From NCBI RefSeq assembly GCF_042651065.1, contig NZ_JBHSCH010000001.1, positions 1 through 64,000 on the forward strand: DNA of 64,000 nt, written 5' to 3'. Positions 57,101 to 64,000 of the stretch are shown piece by piece (the stretch's first letter is position 1; each line of letters starts with the position of its first letter). A model generated the notes under the pieces. It saw only the letters and a list, made by a program, of their open reading frames with translations, ran no database searches and had not been told where the DNA came from. The translations under genes and the position numbers were made by a program. This DNA comes from Pseudoroseomonas aestuarii. GTDB lineage: Bacteria > Pseudomonadota > Alphaproteobacteria > Acetobacterales > Acetobacteraceae.

Positions 57101-57406
57101 TCAGCGCTTGCGCACGAACTCCGTGCGCAGCACCAGCCCCTTGATGCTCTCATGCTTGCAGTCGATCTCGTCCGGGTCGTCGGTCAGGCGGATCGAGCGG
57201 ATGACGGTGCCCTGCTTCAGCGTCTGGTTGGCACCCTTCACCTTCAGGTCCTTGATGAGGGTGACGGAATCGCCATCGGCCAGCAGGTTGCCCGCCGCGT
57301 CGCGCGGCTGCGGCCGGGCCGCCTCGGCGGCGGCGGCCAGCTCGGCGGCCGGGCGCCACTCGCCGGTGGCCTCGTCATAGACATACTCGTCGCTGCTCTC
57401 GGCCAT
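57101..57406 (-). CDS. YjdM/PhnA-like protein without N-terminal zinc ribbon
   Basis: Protein of 101 residues whose C-terminal two thirds match the PhnA/YjdM SH3-like domain: DAAGNLLADGDSVTLIKDLKVKGANQTLKQGT near 38, then VIRSIRLTDDPDEIDCKHESIKGLVLRTEFVRKR. Typical YjdM proteins have a zinc ribbon with four Cys at the N-terminus; here the N-terminus is DEYVYDEATGEWRPAAE and contains no Cys, so the zinc site is lost. GGGAGAG precedes the ATG. The old name for alkylphosphonate use is not supported by function studies. It lies between acpS and rsh on the same strand. Confidence 0.86.
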   Translation of the reverse strand: MAESSDEYVYDEATGEWRPAAELAAAAEAARPQPRDAAGNLLADGDSVTLIKDLKVKGANQTLKQGTVIRSIRLTDDPDEIDCKHESIKGLVLRTEFVRKR

Positions 57407-57469
57407 GGCCGGCTCTCCCGCGGATAAGGCGCGGGTTCTCCCCCCGCCGGGGGAGGCCGGCAAGGGGTC

Positions 57470-59812
57470 TCAGCCCTTGCTGCGCTCCACCTGGATGATG
57501 CCGGGGCAGGCGCGCAGCGCCGCCACCACGTTGGAAAGGTGGCGCAGGTCGCTCACCTCCAGGTCCACCACCACCTCGGCATAGTCCGGCGCGCGGTGGG
57601 CGAAGCGGAGGTTGTGCAGCTTGCCGTTCTGCTTGGCGATGACGACCGTCATGGCGGCGATGGCCGAGTCCTCGTTGGCCGTCACCACGTCCAGCCGGCC
57701 GAGATGCGCGCCGCCCGAGCCGGCCTCGTAGTCCCAGTCGATGTCGAGGAAGCGCTCGGGCGTGGCGGAGAAGGCCTCAAGGTTGTGGCAGTCATGCTTG
57801 TGCACCGTCACCCCCTTGCCGGTGGAGACGATGCCGACGATGCGGTCCCCCGGCACGGGGTGGCAGCAGCCGGCGAACTGCACCGCCATGCCCGCGACCA
57901 GGCCGGTGATGCCGGAGCTGGCCTCCCGCCGCCGCTCGGGGCGCATGACGGTGGCGCCGGGCTTGCCGCGGGCGCGGGCCAGCGGCAGGTGGTCCATCGG
58001 CCGCGGCGGGCCGCGCAGCTCGGGGATGGCGGCGTGCAGCACCTCCCGCGCCGAGAGGTTGCCGTTGCCGACGGCGACGCACAGCTCCTCGAAGCCCGGC
58101 TGCTTGAAGGCCTTGAGGGCGGGTTCCAGCAGCTTCTCGGAGAATTCCAGCCCCTCCTGCCGGAAGGCCTTGGCGATGGCGCTGCGCCCCTGCTCCTGGA
58201 ACTCCGTTCGCTGCCGCGCCATGACGAAGCGCTTGATGCGCGCCTTGGCCTTGCCGGTGACGACGAAGCGCTCCCAGGCCGGGTTCGGCGTGCCGCCGCG
58301 CGCGGTGATGATCTCGACCTGGTCGCCATTCTCCAGCTGGTGGCGGAGCGGCACGATGCGGCCGTTGATCTTGGCGCCGACGCAGGCATCGCCCACCTGG
58401 CTGTGCACCTGGTAGGCGAAGTCGATCGGCGTGGCGCCGCGCGGCAGGGCGATCAGGTCGCCCTTCGGCGTGAAGCAGAAGACCTGGTCCTGGTGCAGGG
58501 CGAGCTTGGTATGCTCCAGGAACTCCCCCGGCTCGGCGGCGGATTCGAGGATCTCCAGCAGCTCGCGCACCCAGGGGTAGCGGCGCTGCTTCGGCGCCTC
58601 GGCCGTGGGGCTGCCGCCCTGCTTGTACATCCAGTGCGCGGCCACGCCGTACTCGGCGATCTCGTGCATGTCCGGCGTGCGGATCTGCACCTCGATCTTG
58701 GCGTTGCGACGCTCCGGCACCGTGACGCCGGTGTGCAGCGACTGGTAGCCATTGGGCTTGGGCGTCGAGATGTAGTCCTTGAACCGCCCGGGCACCACGC
58801 GGTAGGCGGAGTGGATGGCGCCCAGCGCCGCGTAGCAGTTCGCCTTGTCCGTGGTGACGACGCGGAAGGCCATGATGTCCGAGAGCTGCTCGAACTCCAC
58901 CTTCTTCTCGTGCATCTTCATCCAGATCGAGTAGGGCGATTTCTCGCGCCCCGTCACCTCGACCACCGGCACCTCCGCCTCCCGCAGCCTGGCCTTGAGG
59001 TCGGTGGCGACGTCGTCGATCAGGTCGGCGCCCTGGCCGCGCAGGAAGGCGAGGCGGGCGGTGATGGTCTGGTAGGCATCCGGCTGCAATTCCCGGAAGG
59101 AGAGGGATTGCAGCTCGGTCTTCACCGCGTCCATGCCGATGCGCTCGGCCAGCGGCGCGTAGATCTCCATCGTCTCGCGGGCGATGCGGGCGCGGCTCTC
59201 CGGCTTCGGCTTGAAGTGCAGCGTGCGCATGTTGTGCAGCCGGTCCGCCAGCTTCACCAGCAGCACGCGGATGTCCTCGCTCATGGCGAGGACGAGCTTG
59301 CGGAAGTTCTCCGCCTGCTTGGTCCGCTCCGATTGCAGCTCCAGCCGCGTCAGCTTGGTGACGCCGTCGATCAGCCGGGCGATGTCGGCGCCGAAGCGCT
59401 TCTCCAGCTCCGGCAGGCCGAAGCTGGTGTCCTCCACCACGTCGTGCAGCAGGGCGGTGGCGATGGTGGCGGTATCCAGCCGGTAGCCGGCCAGGATGCC
59501 GGCCACGGCCAGCGGATGGGTGATGTAGGGGTCGCCATTCTCCCGCGCCTGGGAGGCGTGCGCGGTGGCGGCGATGTTGTAGGCGGATTCCAGCAGCGCC
59601 ACATCGGCGCGCGGATCATAGGCGGCGACCCGCCGGGCCAGCTCGGTGCCCGGCGTCTCCACCGGCGGCGGCGGCGCCGGCACGGCGATGGCGGGGCCGG
59701 ATGGCAGCCCCTCGGGCGCACGCGGCGCCGGGTTGAAGCTCGGCCCGGCGCCGGGTTTCAAGCGCGCCCCCGGCTCAGCGGCGGCCGCCGCCGCCGCCGA
59801 GCTGGGCGGCAA
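57470..59812 (-). CDS. rsh: Bifunctional (p)ppGpp synthetase/hydrolase Rsh (RelA/SpoT)
   Basis: Stringent-response enzyme of 780 residues from the TTG at 59812. The HD hydrolase domain is intact (YITHPLAVAGIL near 96; ALLHDVVEDT with H123-D124; LVKLADRLHNMRTL). The synthetase domain has YSIWMKMHEKKVEFEQLSDIMAFRVV and RFKDYISTPKPNGYQSLHT near 355. TGS (VFCFTPKGDLIALPRGATPIDFAY) and ACT (near 705-780) follow. The first ~55 residues are a Pro/Ala-rich extension. The TTG has GAGG six nt upstream but lies 38 nt inside rpoZ; no better start is seen. Most Alphaproteobacteria carry one such bifunctional enzyme. Confidence 0.94.
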   Translation of the reverse strand: MPPSSAAAAAAAEPGARLKPGAGPSFNPAPRAPEGLPSGPAIAVPAPPPPVETPGTELARRVAAYDPRADVALLESAYNIAATAHASQARENGDPYITHPLAVAGILAGYRLDTATIATALLHDVVEDTSFGLPELEKRFGADIARLIDGVTKLTRLELQSERTKQAENFRKLVLAMSEDIRVLLVKLADRLHNMRTLHFKPKPESRARIARETMEIYAPLAERIGMDAVKTELQSLSFRELQPDAYQTITARLAFLRGQGADLIDDVATDLKARLREAEVPVVEVTGREKSPYSIWMKMHEKKVEFEQLSDIMAFRVVTTDKANCYAALGAIHSAYRVVPGRFKDYISTPKPNGYQSLHTGVTVPERRNAKIEVQIRTPDMHEIAEYGVAAHWMYKQGGSPTAEAPKQRRYPWVRELLEILESAAEPGEFLEHTKLALHQDQVFCFTPKGDLIALPRGATPIDFAYQVHSQVGDACVGAKINGRIVPLRHQLENGDQVEIITARGGTPNPAWERFVVTGKAKARIKRFVMARQRTEFQEQGRSAIAKAFRQEGLEFSEKLLEPALKAFKQPGFEELCVAVGNGNLSAREVLHAAIPELRGPPRPMDHLPLARARGKPGATVMRPERRREASSGITGLVAGMAVQFAGCCHPVPGDRIVGIVSTGKGVTVHKHDCHNLEAFSATPERFLDIDWDYEAGSGGAHLGRLDVVTANEDSAIAAMTVVIAKQNGKLHNLRFAHRAPDYAEVVVDLEVSDLRHLSNVVAALRACPGIIQVERSKG

Positions 59813-60179
59813 TCGCCGCCTCGATGTCGTCGGGCGAGAGATCCTCGAGGCCGGCGCCCTCGGGCGAGTTGTCCTCGCTCACATCCATCACGCCGAAGAT
59901 GTTCTCGTCGGTGGCGATGAGGTCGATCACCTCCTCCTCCACCGGCTCCGGCTCCGGCGCGCGCAGCAGGGACTTCACGAGGTCCTCGTGCAGCGCGTCC
60001 AGCTCCACCGTCTCGTCGGCGATCTCGCGCAGGGCAACGACGGGGTTCTTGTCGTTGTCCCGGTCGACCGTCAGCTCCTCGCCCCGGCTGATGTTGCGGG
60101 CGCGCTGCGCGGCGATCAGGACCAGCTCGAAGCGGTTCGGGATCTTCAGGATGCAGTCTTCGACCGTGACGCGGGCCAT
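59775..60179 (-). CDS. rpoZ: RNA polymerase omega subunit
   Basis: Small subunit that helps assemble RNA polymerase and forms part of the ppGpp site in Proteobacteria. It has 134 residues. The conserved part is MARVTVEDCILKIPNRFELVLIAAQRARNISRGEELTVDRDNDKNPVVALREIAD, followed by an acidic, less conserved tail (EPEPVEEEVIDLIATDENIFG, Gly-rich end). GGAGG precedes the ATG. It overlaps the rsh start by 38 nt, so ppGpp synthetase and omega are co-expressed, a common linkage. Confidence 0.95.
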   Translation of the reverse strand: MARVTVEDCILKIPNRFELVLIAAQRARNISRGEELTVDRDNDKNPVVALREIADETVELDALHEDLVKSLLRAPEPEPVEEEVIDLIATDENIFGVMDVSEDNSPEGAGLEDLSPDDIEAAIAAQLGGGGGRR

Positions 60180-60289
60180 GGGCGGCCTCCAACTCAAAAT
60201 CTGTGCTGAACGCCTGAGATAGCCACCGCATCCGCGAATAGCAAGCTTCTGGCGCCTTTGTGCGCCGCGCGGCCGGCGCGGCGGCCGCG

Positions 60290-60790
60290 TCAGAGAGGCC
60301 GCATCGGCGCCGCCGGCAGTTCCGCCAGCAGCGCTTCCACGCTGCGGCCGAGGCGCGGGTGCACCCAGCCCGGCGCCACCTCGGCCAGCGGCTCCAGCAC
60401 GAAGCGGCGCAGATGCGCGCGCGGGTGCGGCAGCACCGGGTCCGGCGCGTCGCGCACCGTCTCCCCCATGGCCCCCATGGCGATGATGTCGAGGTCCAGG
60501 GTGCGCGGGGCGTTGGGGTAGGGGCGCTGGCGGCCGGCCGCCTGCTCCAGCGCCTGCAGCGCCGCCAGCAGCACCGCGGGACCGAGGCCGCCGGCGCAGC
60601 GCGCCACGCCGTTCACATACCAGGGCGCGCCGGGCAGGGGTGGCTCCGGCGCCGTCTCCCACCAGCGCGAGACGGCCTCCAGCCGCAGGCCGGGAATGCC
60701 GTCCAGCGCCGCCGCGGCGGCCTCGCAGGTGGCGCGCGGGGCGCGGCCATCCGTGCCGGGGAGGTTGGCGCCGAGCGCGATCAGGATCAT
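60290..60790 (-). CDS. folK: 2-amino-4-hydroxy-6-hydroxymethyldihydropteridine pyrophosphokinase FolK
   Basis: HPPK of 166 residues that pyrophosphorylates the pterin before FolP acts. ILIALGANLPG is at the start, SRWWETAPEPPLPGAPWYVNGVARCAGG near 41, and the signature RPYPNAPRTLDLDIIAMG near 89, which provides the magnesium-binding Asp pair. PHPRAHLRRFVLEPLAEVAPGWVHP follows near 122. The start 60790 agrees with the conserved N-terminus. It lies 110 nt upstream of rpoZ on the same strand and may be first in a folK-rpoZ-rsh run. Confidence 0.95.
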   Translation of the reverse strand: MILIALGANLPGTDGRAPRATCEAAAAALDGIPGLRLEAVSRWWETAPEPPLPGAPWYVNGVARCAGGLGPAVLLAALQALEQAAGRQRPYPNAPRTLDLDIIAMGAMGETVRDAPDPVLPHPRAHLRRFVLEPLAEVAPGWVHPRLGRSVEALLAELPAAPMRPL

Positions 60791-60866
60791 GCGGGGGGTT
60801 CCGGCCGGGCGTTGCGGCGCCCCCATGCCACGGAAGCGCGCCGCCATGGAAGGGTGCCCTGCCGCG

Positions 60867-63800
60867 TCAGGCGGCCCGCACCTGGTCGCGCCCGCCATGC
60901 TTGGCGGCATAGAGGGCCGCGTCGGCCCGGTGGATCAGCGCCTCGAGCGACTCGCCGCGCTGCCAGGCGGCGACGCCGCCGCTCACCGTCACCACCAGGC
61001 GGCCGCCCTCCCAGGACACCGGGTTCTCCGCCTGGGCGGCGCGGATCCGCTCGGCGATGGCGCGGCCCCCCGACGCATCGCAGCCCGGCACCAGCAGCAT
61101 GATCTCCTCGCCGCCATGCCGGCCCAGCAGGTCCTGCGGCCGGCAGAGGCGGGCGGCCAGCCGGCAGAAGCCGACCAGCGCCGCATCCCCCGCATTGTGG
61201 CCATGGGTGTCGTTGAGCTGCTTGAAGCGGTCGAGATCGAACAGCACGAGGGCGAAGCCGGGGCCGCCATGCTCCGCCTCCGCCAGGATCTGCGCCGCCC
61301 GCTCGGCGAAGCGGCGGCGGTTGAGCAGGCCGGTCAGCGGGTCGGTGCCGGCCAGCCGGTCCAGGCGGCGGTTGGCGGCGCGCAGCTCGCGGGTGCGCTC
61401 ATCCACCAGCCGGGTCAGCTCACGCTGGCGGTGGCGCAGATAGGCGGTGCGGCCCTGCACCAGCCCCATCACCGCCAGCCCGCAGACCATCAGCGCCAAC
61501 AGGCCGAACCAGGTGCTCTCAAACCAGCGCGGCGGCACAGCCAGGACCAGCGAGGTCTCGGCCGCGGGGCCGGCGCCCACGGGTCCGGTCCAGGCGCGCA
61601 CCTGCAGGCGGTGCAGGCCGGGAGGCAGACGCTCGAAATGGGCGGCGGGGTCCTCCGGGTTGGCCTCGGTCCATTCCTGGTCGAGGTCAGCGAGGCGGTA
61701 GGCGTAGCGCGTGCCGGCGGGGGCGTGGAAGTCGAGCAGGGCGAAGTCCACCCGCAGCCGCCGCACGCCTGTGGGCAGGTCGAGCCGCGTGCCGGCGGTG
61801 GGGGCGAGGCCTGGCGGCATCGCGTGGCCATCCAGCGCCATGCCGGTGAAGCCGATGCGCGGCGGCGGGCGGGGCTGCTCGGCCCGCCCGGGCAGCACGA
61901 TGGAAAGGCCGCCCAGCCCGCCGAACAGCAGCTCGCCCCCCGGCGCCCGGGCGGCGGAGCGTGGCAGGTAGGTGCGCACCCGCACCCCGTCGCGCATGGT
62001 CAGCACGCGGGCCGGCCCGCCATCGGCCGGGATCATCGTCAGGCCCCGGGCGGTGGAGGCCCAGATCCGGCCCTTCGCATCCGGCAGCAGGGCGGCCACG
62101 CTGTTGTCGCTCAGCCCCTGGCGGGTGGTCAGGGTGCGGAAGCGCGGCGCCTCGCCCGGCGGCGGCGGCCAGCTGCCGACCACCCCCACCCCGCCGCCGA
62201 AGGTGCCGACCCAGATCCGCCCCCGCGCATCGGCCAGCACGGAGCCGATGTTGTCGTGCGGCAGGCTGTCGGGCCGGCCGGGGTCGTGCCGCAGGGTGAT
62301 GGGCTCGGCACTGCCGGATAACGAGGCGGAAGGCGGAAAGAGGCTGAGCCCCCCCGCCGTGCCAACCCAGGTGCCGGCGGCGCCGATCTGGTCGATGCCG
62401 TGCACCGGCGTATCGGCCAGGCCGCTGTCCGGCGTGATGCCGCGCTGCCAGCGGCGCAGCACCCGCCCCGCCGCGTCCAGCCGGAGCATCCCCTCCTGGG
62501 TGCCCACCAGCAGCCCGTCGCCATCCCGTGCCAGCGCGTTCACCACCTCGCCCTCCAGGGCGGGAATGGCGGAGGGCGTGACCTCCAGGCTGCGGCCGTC
62601 GATGCGCGCCACGCCGCGGGCGCCCGCCAGCACGCTGCCATCCGGCAGCGGCAGCAGCGCCTGCACCTCGCGCGCCGTCTGCGGGTCTTCCAGCTGCAGC
62701 CGGTGCAGCGCGCCCGTGGCGGGGTCCAGCACGTCGATGCGGCCCTGGCCGAGGCCCAGCCAGGCGCGGCCCTGCCGGTCCACCGCCACGCTGTGGACGT
62801 TCTGGTCCGAGAGGGTGAGCGGCGACAGGGGCGAGGGCAGCACGGAGAGCACGGCCCGCGCCTGGGTGTCGTGCCGGTTCACGCCGCGCTCGGTGGCGAT
62901 CCAGACATTGCCCGAGCGGTCCCGCAGCATCGCCCGCACCGCGTCGCCGGAGGGCGAGACGGGCAGGGCGGGGTCGTGCTGGATCAGGGTGGGGGCGTGC
63001 TCGCCATCCACCGCGATGATGCCGATGCCGTCGGTGGCGGCCCAGAGGAGGCCGGGGCTGGGCTCCAGCAGGGCGGTGATGGTGCGGCCGCCCGCCTGGC
63101 CCTGGCGGCCGGACAAGCCGGGGCGGGAATGCACCACGCCGTCCTCGACCCGGCCCAGGCCGCTGCGGCCCGTGCCGAACCACAGCCGCCCCGCCGCGTC
63201 CTGCAGCAGCGACCACACCGCGTCCTCCGCCATCTCGCGCGCCAGGGCGGTCTCGGCCTCCAGCGGGCGGAAGATGGCCTTGTCCGGCAGGCGGCGGCGC
63301 AGCCCGGCGCCGCTGCCCACCCAGAGTGTCCCGTCCGCCTCCTCCAGCACCGAGAGGGCGCTGAGCTGCGGCCAGCCGGGTACGGGCTCTATGCGTTCGG
63401 CGCCGGCCGGCCAATGGGCCAGCCCGGCCTCGCTGGCCACCCAGGCGCCGCCGTCGCGCGCAGGGGCGAGGGCGAGGATGCGGCTCCAGCCCGGTGCCCT
63501 GTCCGGCGGCTCGATGGCGATGAAGGCGTCCGTGTTGGGGTCGAAGCGCGCCAGTCCGCCGGCATGGGTGCCGACGAGCAGCCCGCCATCCGGCAGGGCG
63601 AGCAGCGCCCGCACATGGTTGTCCGGCAATCTGTCGCTCTCGCCCGGGCGCGCCACATAGGGCTGCACGCGGTAGCCGTCATGCCGGGCGAGACCCCCCA
63701 GCGTGCCGATCCAGATCGCCCCCTGGCGGTCCTGCGTCAGGGCGGTGGCGGTCTCGTAGGGCAGGCGGCGGGCGGCCGCGATCGGCTCGAACACCCGGGT

Positions 63801-63905
63801 GGCGAAAGCCTCCCAGTGCGAGGCGGCGGCGGCCGGCGCGAGCCCGGAAAGGGCCAGAGCCGCGAGCAGACAGCCCACCAGCCGCAGCGGGACGCTGCGC
63901 GGCAA
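60867..63905 (-). CDS. Two-component-propeller diguanylate cyclase (GGDEF)
   Basis: Membrane signal protein of 1012 residues. A signal peptide (about 1-28) is followed by a long periplasmic region of beta-propeller repeats of the Reg_prop type (DRQGAIWIGTLGGLARHDG; DGGLLVGTHAGGLARFD; DGTLWVGSGAGLRRR), then a Y_Y_Y-type Ig-like domain (TRYAYRLADLDQEWTEANPEDPAAHFERLPPG). One transmembrane helix is near 795-815 (FGLLALMVCGLAVMGLV), then a short coiled coil and a GGDEF domain. The active loop is GGEEI (931-935) and the inhibitory I-site RPQD is at 922-925, so c-di-GMP production with feedback is expected. The start is a TTG; no good ribosome site is seen. Confidence 0.9.
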   Translation of the reverse strand: MPRSVPLRLVGCLLAALALSGLAPAAAASHWEAFATRVFEPIAAARRLPYETATALTQDRQGAIWIGTLGGLARHDGYRVQPYVARPGESDRLPDNHVRALLALPDGGLLVGTHAGGLARFDPNTDAFIAIEPPDRAPGWSRILALAPARDGGAWVASEAGLAHWPAGAERIEPVPGWPQLSALSVLEEADGTLWVGSGAGLRRRLPDKAIFRPLEAETALAREMAEDAVWSLLQDAAGRLWFGTGRSGLGRVEDGVVHSRPGLSGRQGQAGGRTITALLEPSPGLLWAATDGIGIIAVDGEHAPTLIQHDPALPVSPSGDAVRAMLRDRSGNVWIATERGVNRHDTQARAVLSVLPSPLSPLTLSDQNVHSVAVDRQGRAWLGLGQGRIDVLDPATGALHRLQLEDPQTAREVQALLPLPDGSVLAGARGVARIDGRSLEVTPSAIPALEGEVVNALARDGDGLLVGTQEGMLRLDAAGRVLRRWQRGITPDSGLADTPVHGIDQIGAAGTWVGTAGGLSLFPPSASLSGSAEPITLRHDPGRPDSLPHDNIGSVLADARGRIWVGTFGGGVGVVGSWPPPPGEAPRFRTLTTRQGLSDNSVAALLPDAKGRIWASTARGLTMIPADGGPARVLTMRDGVRVRTYLPRSAARAPGGELLFGGLGGLSIVLPGRAEQPRPPPRIGFTGMALDGHAMPPGLAPTAGTRLDLPTGVRRLRVDFALLDFHAPAGTRYAYRLADLDQEWTEANPEDPAAHFERLPPGLHRLQVRAWTGPVGAGPAAETSLVLAVPPRWFESTWFGLLALMVCGLAVMGLVQGRTAYLRHRQRELTRLVDERTRELRAANRRLDRLAGTDPLTGLLNRRRFAERAAQILAEAEHGGPGFALVLFDLDRFKQLNDTHGHNAGDAALVGFCRLAARLCRPQDLLGRHGGEEIMLLVPGCDASGGRAIAERIRAAQAENPVSWEGGRLVVTVSGGVAAWQRGESLEALIHRADAALYAAKHGGRDQVRAA

Positions 63906-63932
63906 GGTATGGAACCCGAGACGGCCGGCCGG

Positions 63933-64000
63933 CTAGCGCCGCCCGGCGAACTCCGGATTGAGGCGCAGCGCGTCCGTCGTGTCGAAATCGCGCAGCACGG
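63933..64000 (-). CDS. Unidentified gene, C-terminal end only
   Basis: The window ends inside a minus-strand frame whose last 21 codons read VLRDFDTTDALRLNPEFAGRR followed by TAG. Only the C-terminus is inside; it lies 27 nt upstream of the propeller-GGDEF start, on the same strand, so it may be in the same operon. The family cannot be recognised from this little sequence. Confidence 0.5.
   Translation of the reverse strand, partial: VLRDFDTTDALRLNPEFAGRR

Overview
The window is a very GC-rich stretch with GC-biased third codon positions and short intergenic gaps. Its gene content is typical of an Acetobacteraceae member, most likely Roseomonas sensu lato. Pointers are the order cpoB-tilS-ftsH-folP-glmM-thiD, the eukaryote-like homodimeric icd, the DUF6152/DUF6644 pair, a Bug-type solute receptor, RgpF-linked glycosyltransferases and an rpoZ-rsh cluster. 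The genus is inferred from remembered family resemblance; no search was run. No tRNA, rRNA, CRISPR array, transposase or phage gene was recognised.

Layout. 1-248 is a perfect 96-bp inverted repeat that replaces the 5' part of cpoB, probably a contig-edge foldback. 97-7208 is a housekeeping block: envelope (cpoB), tRNA-Ile lysidine synthesis (tilS), membrane proteolysis (ftsH), folate (folP), peptidoglycan and LPS precursors (glmM), thiamine (thiD). 7281-13531 carries a PhzF-like isomerase, serC, an EamA exporter, DUF6152/DUF6644, a VOC protein and a HerA-like ATPase. 13532-20624 is mainly envelope and transport genes (PAP2, DUF599, MFS, AGCS symporter), then icd with a strong terminator, and a DUF3597 gene. 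20669-25231 is an accessory catabolic cluster (SDR remnant, class III CoA-transferase, divergent GntR regulator, Tat-type Bug receptor, M20 amidohydrolase).

25237-34629 mixes small envelope proteins, a stand-alone RAM domain, an orphan ThDP enzyme, gamma-glutamyltransferase, an overlapping redox operon (sulfite-oxidase-like, glutathione peroxidase, GNAT), an APC permease and an exported methyltransferase. 34672-42937 holds parC, a non-canonical Nramp protein, DUF1003, and the tight run lepB-rnc-era-recO-mug. 43026-46840 has an LLM oxidoreductase divergent from a MarR-like regulator, and the two EF-P modification genes kamA/epmB and epmA. 46878-52716 is a surface-polysaccharide operon (epimerase, coiled-coil methyltransferase, four-repeat glycosyltransferase-RgpF fusion, methyltransferase). 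52884-64000 has bpt, penicillin acylase, yraN, acpS, a yjdM-like gene, rsh, rpoZ, folK, a periplasmic-propeller diguanylate cyclase and the 3' end of one further gene.

Nothing here is a clear new defence or mobile system. The observations most worth a second look are the foldback at the left end, the methyltransferase with a signal peptide, the Nramp homologue without canonical metal ligands, the repeat-bearing glycosyltransferase, the propeller-GGDEF protein and a 74-nt palindrome between convergent genes.
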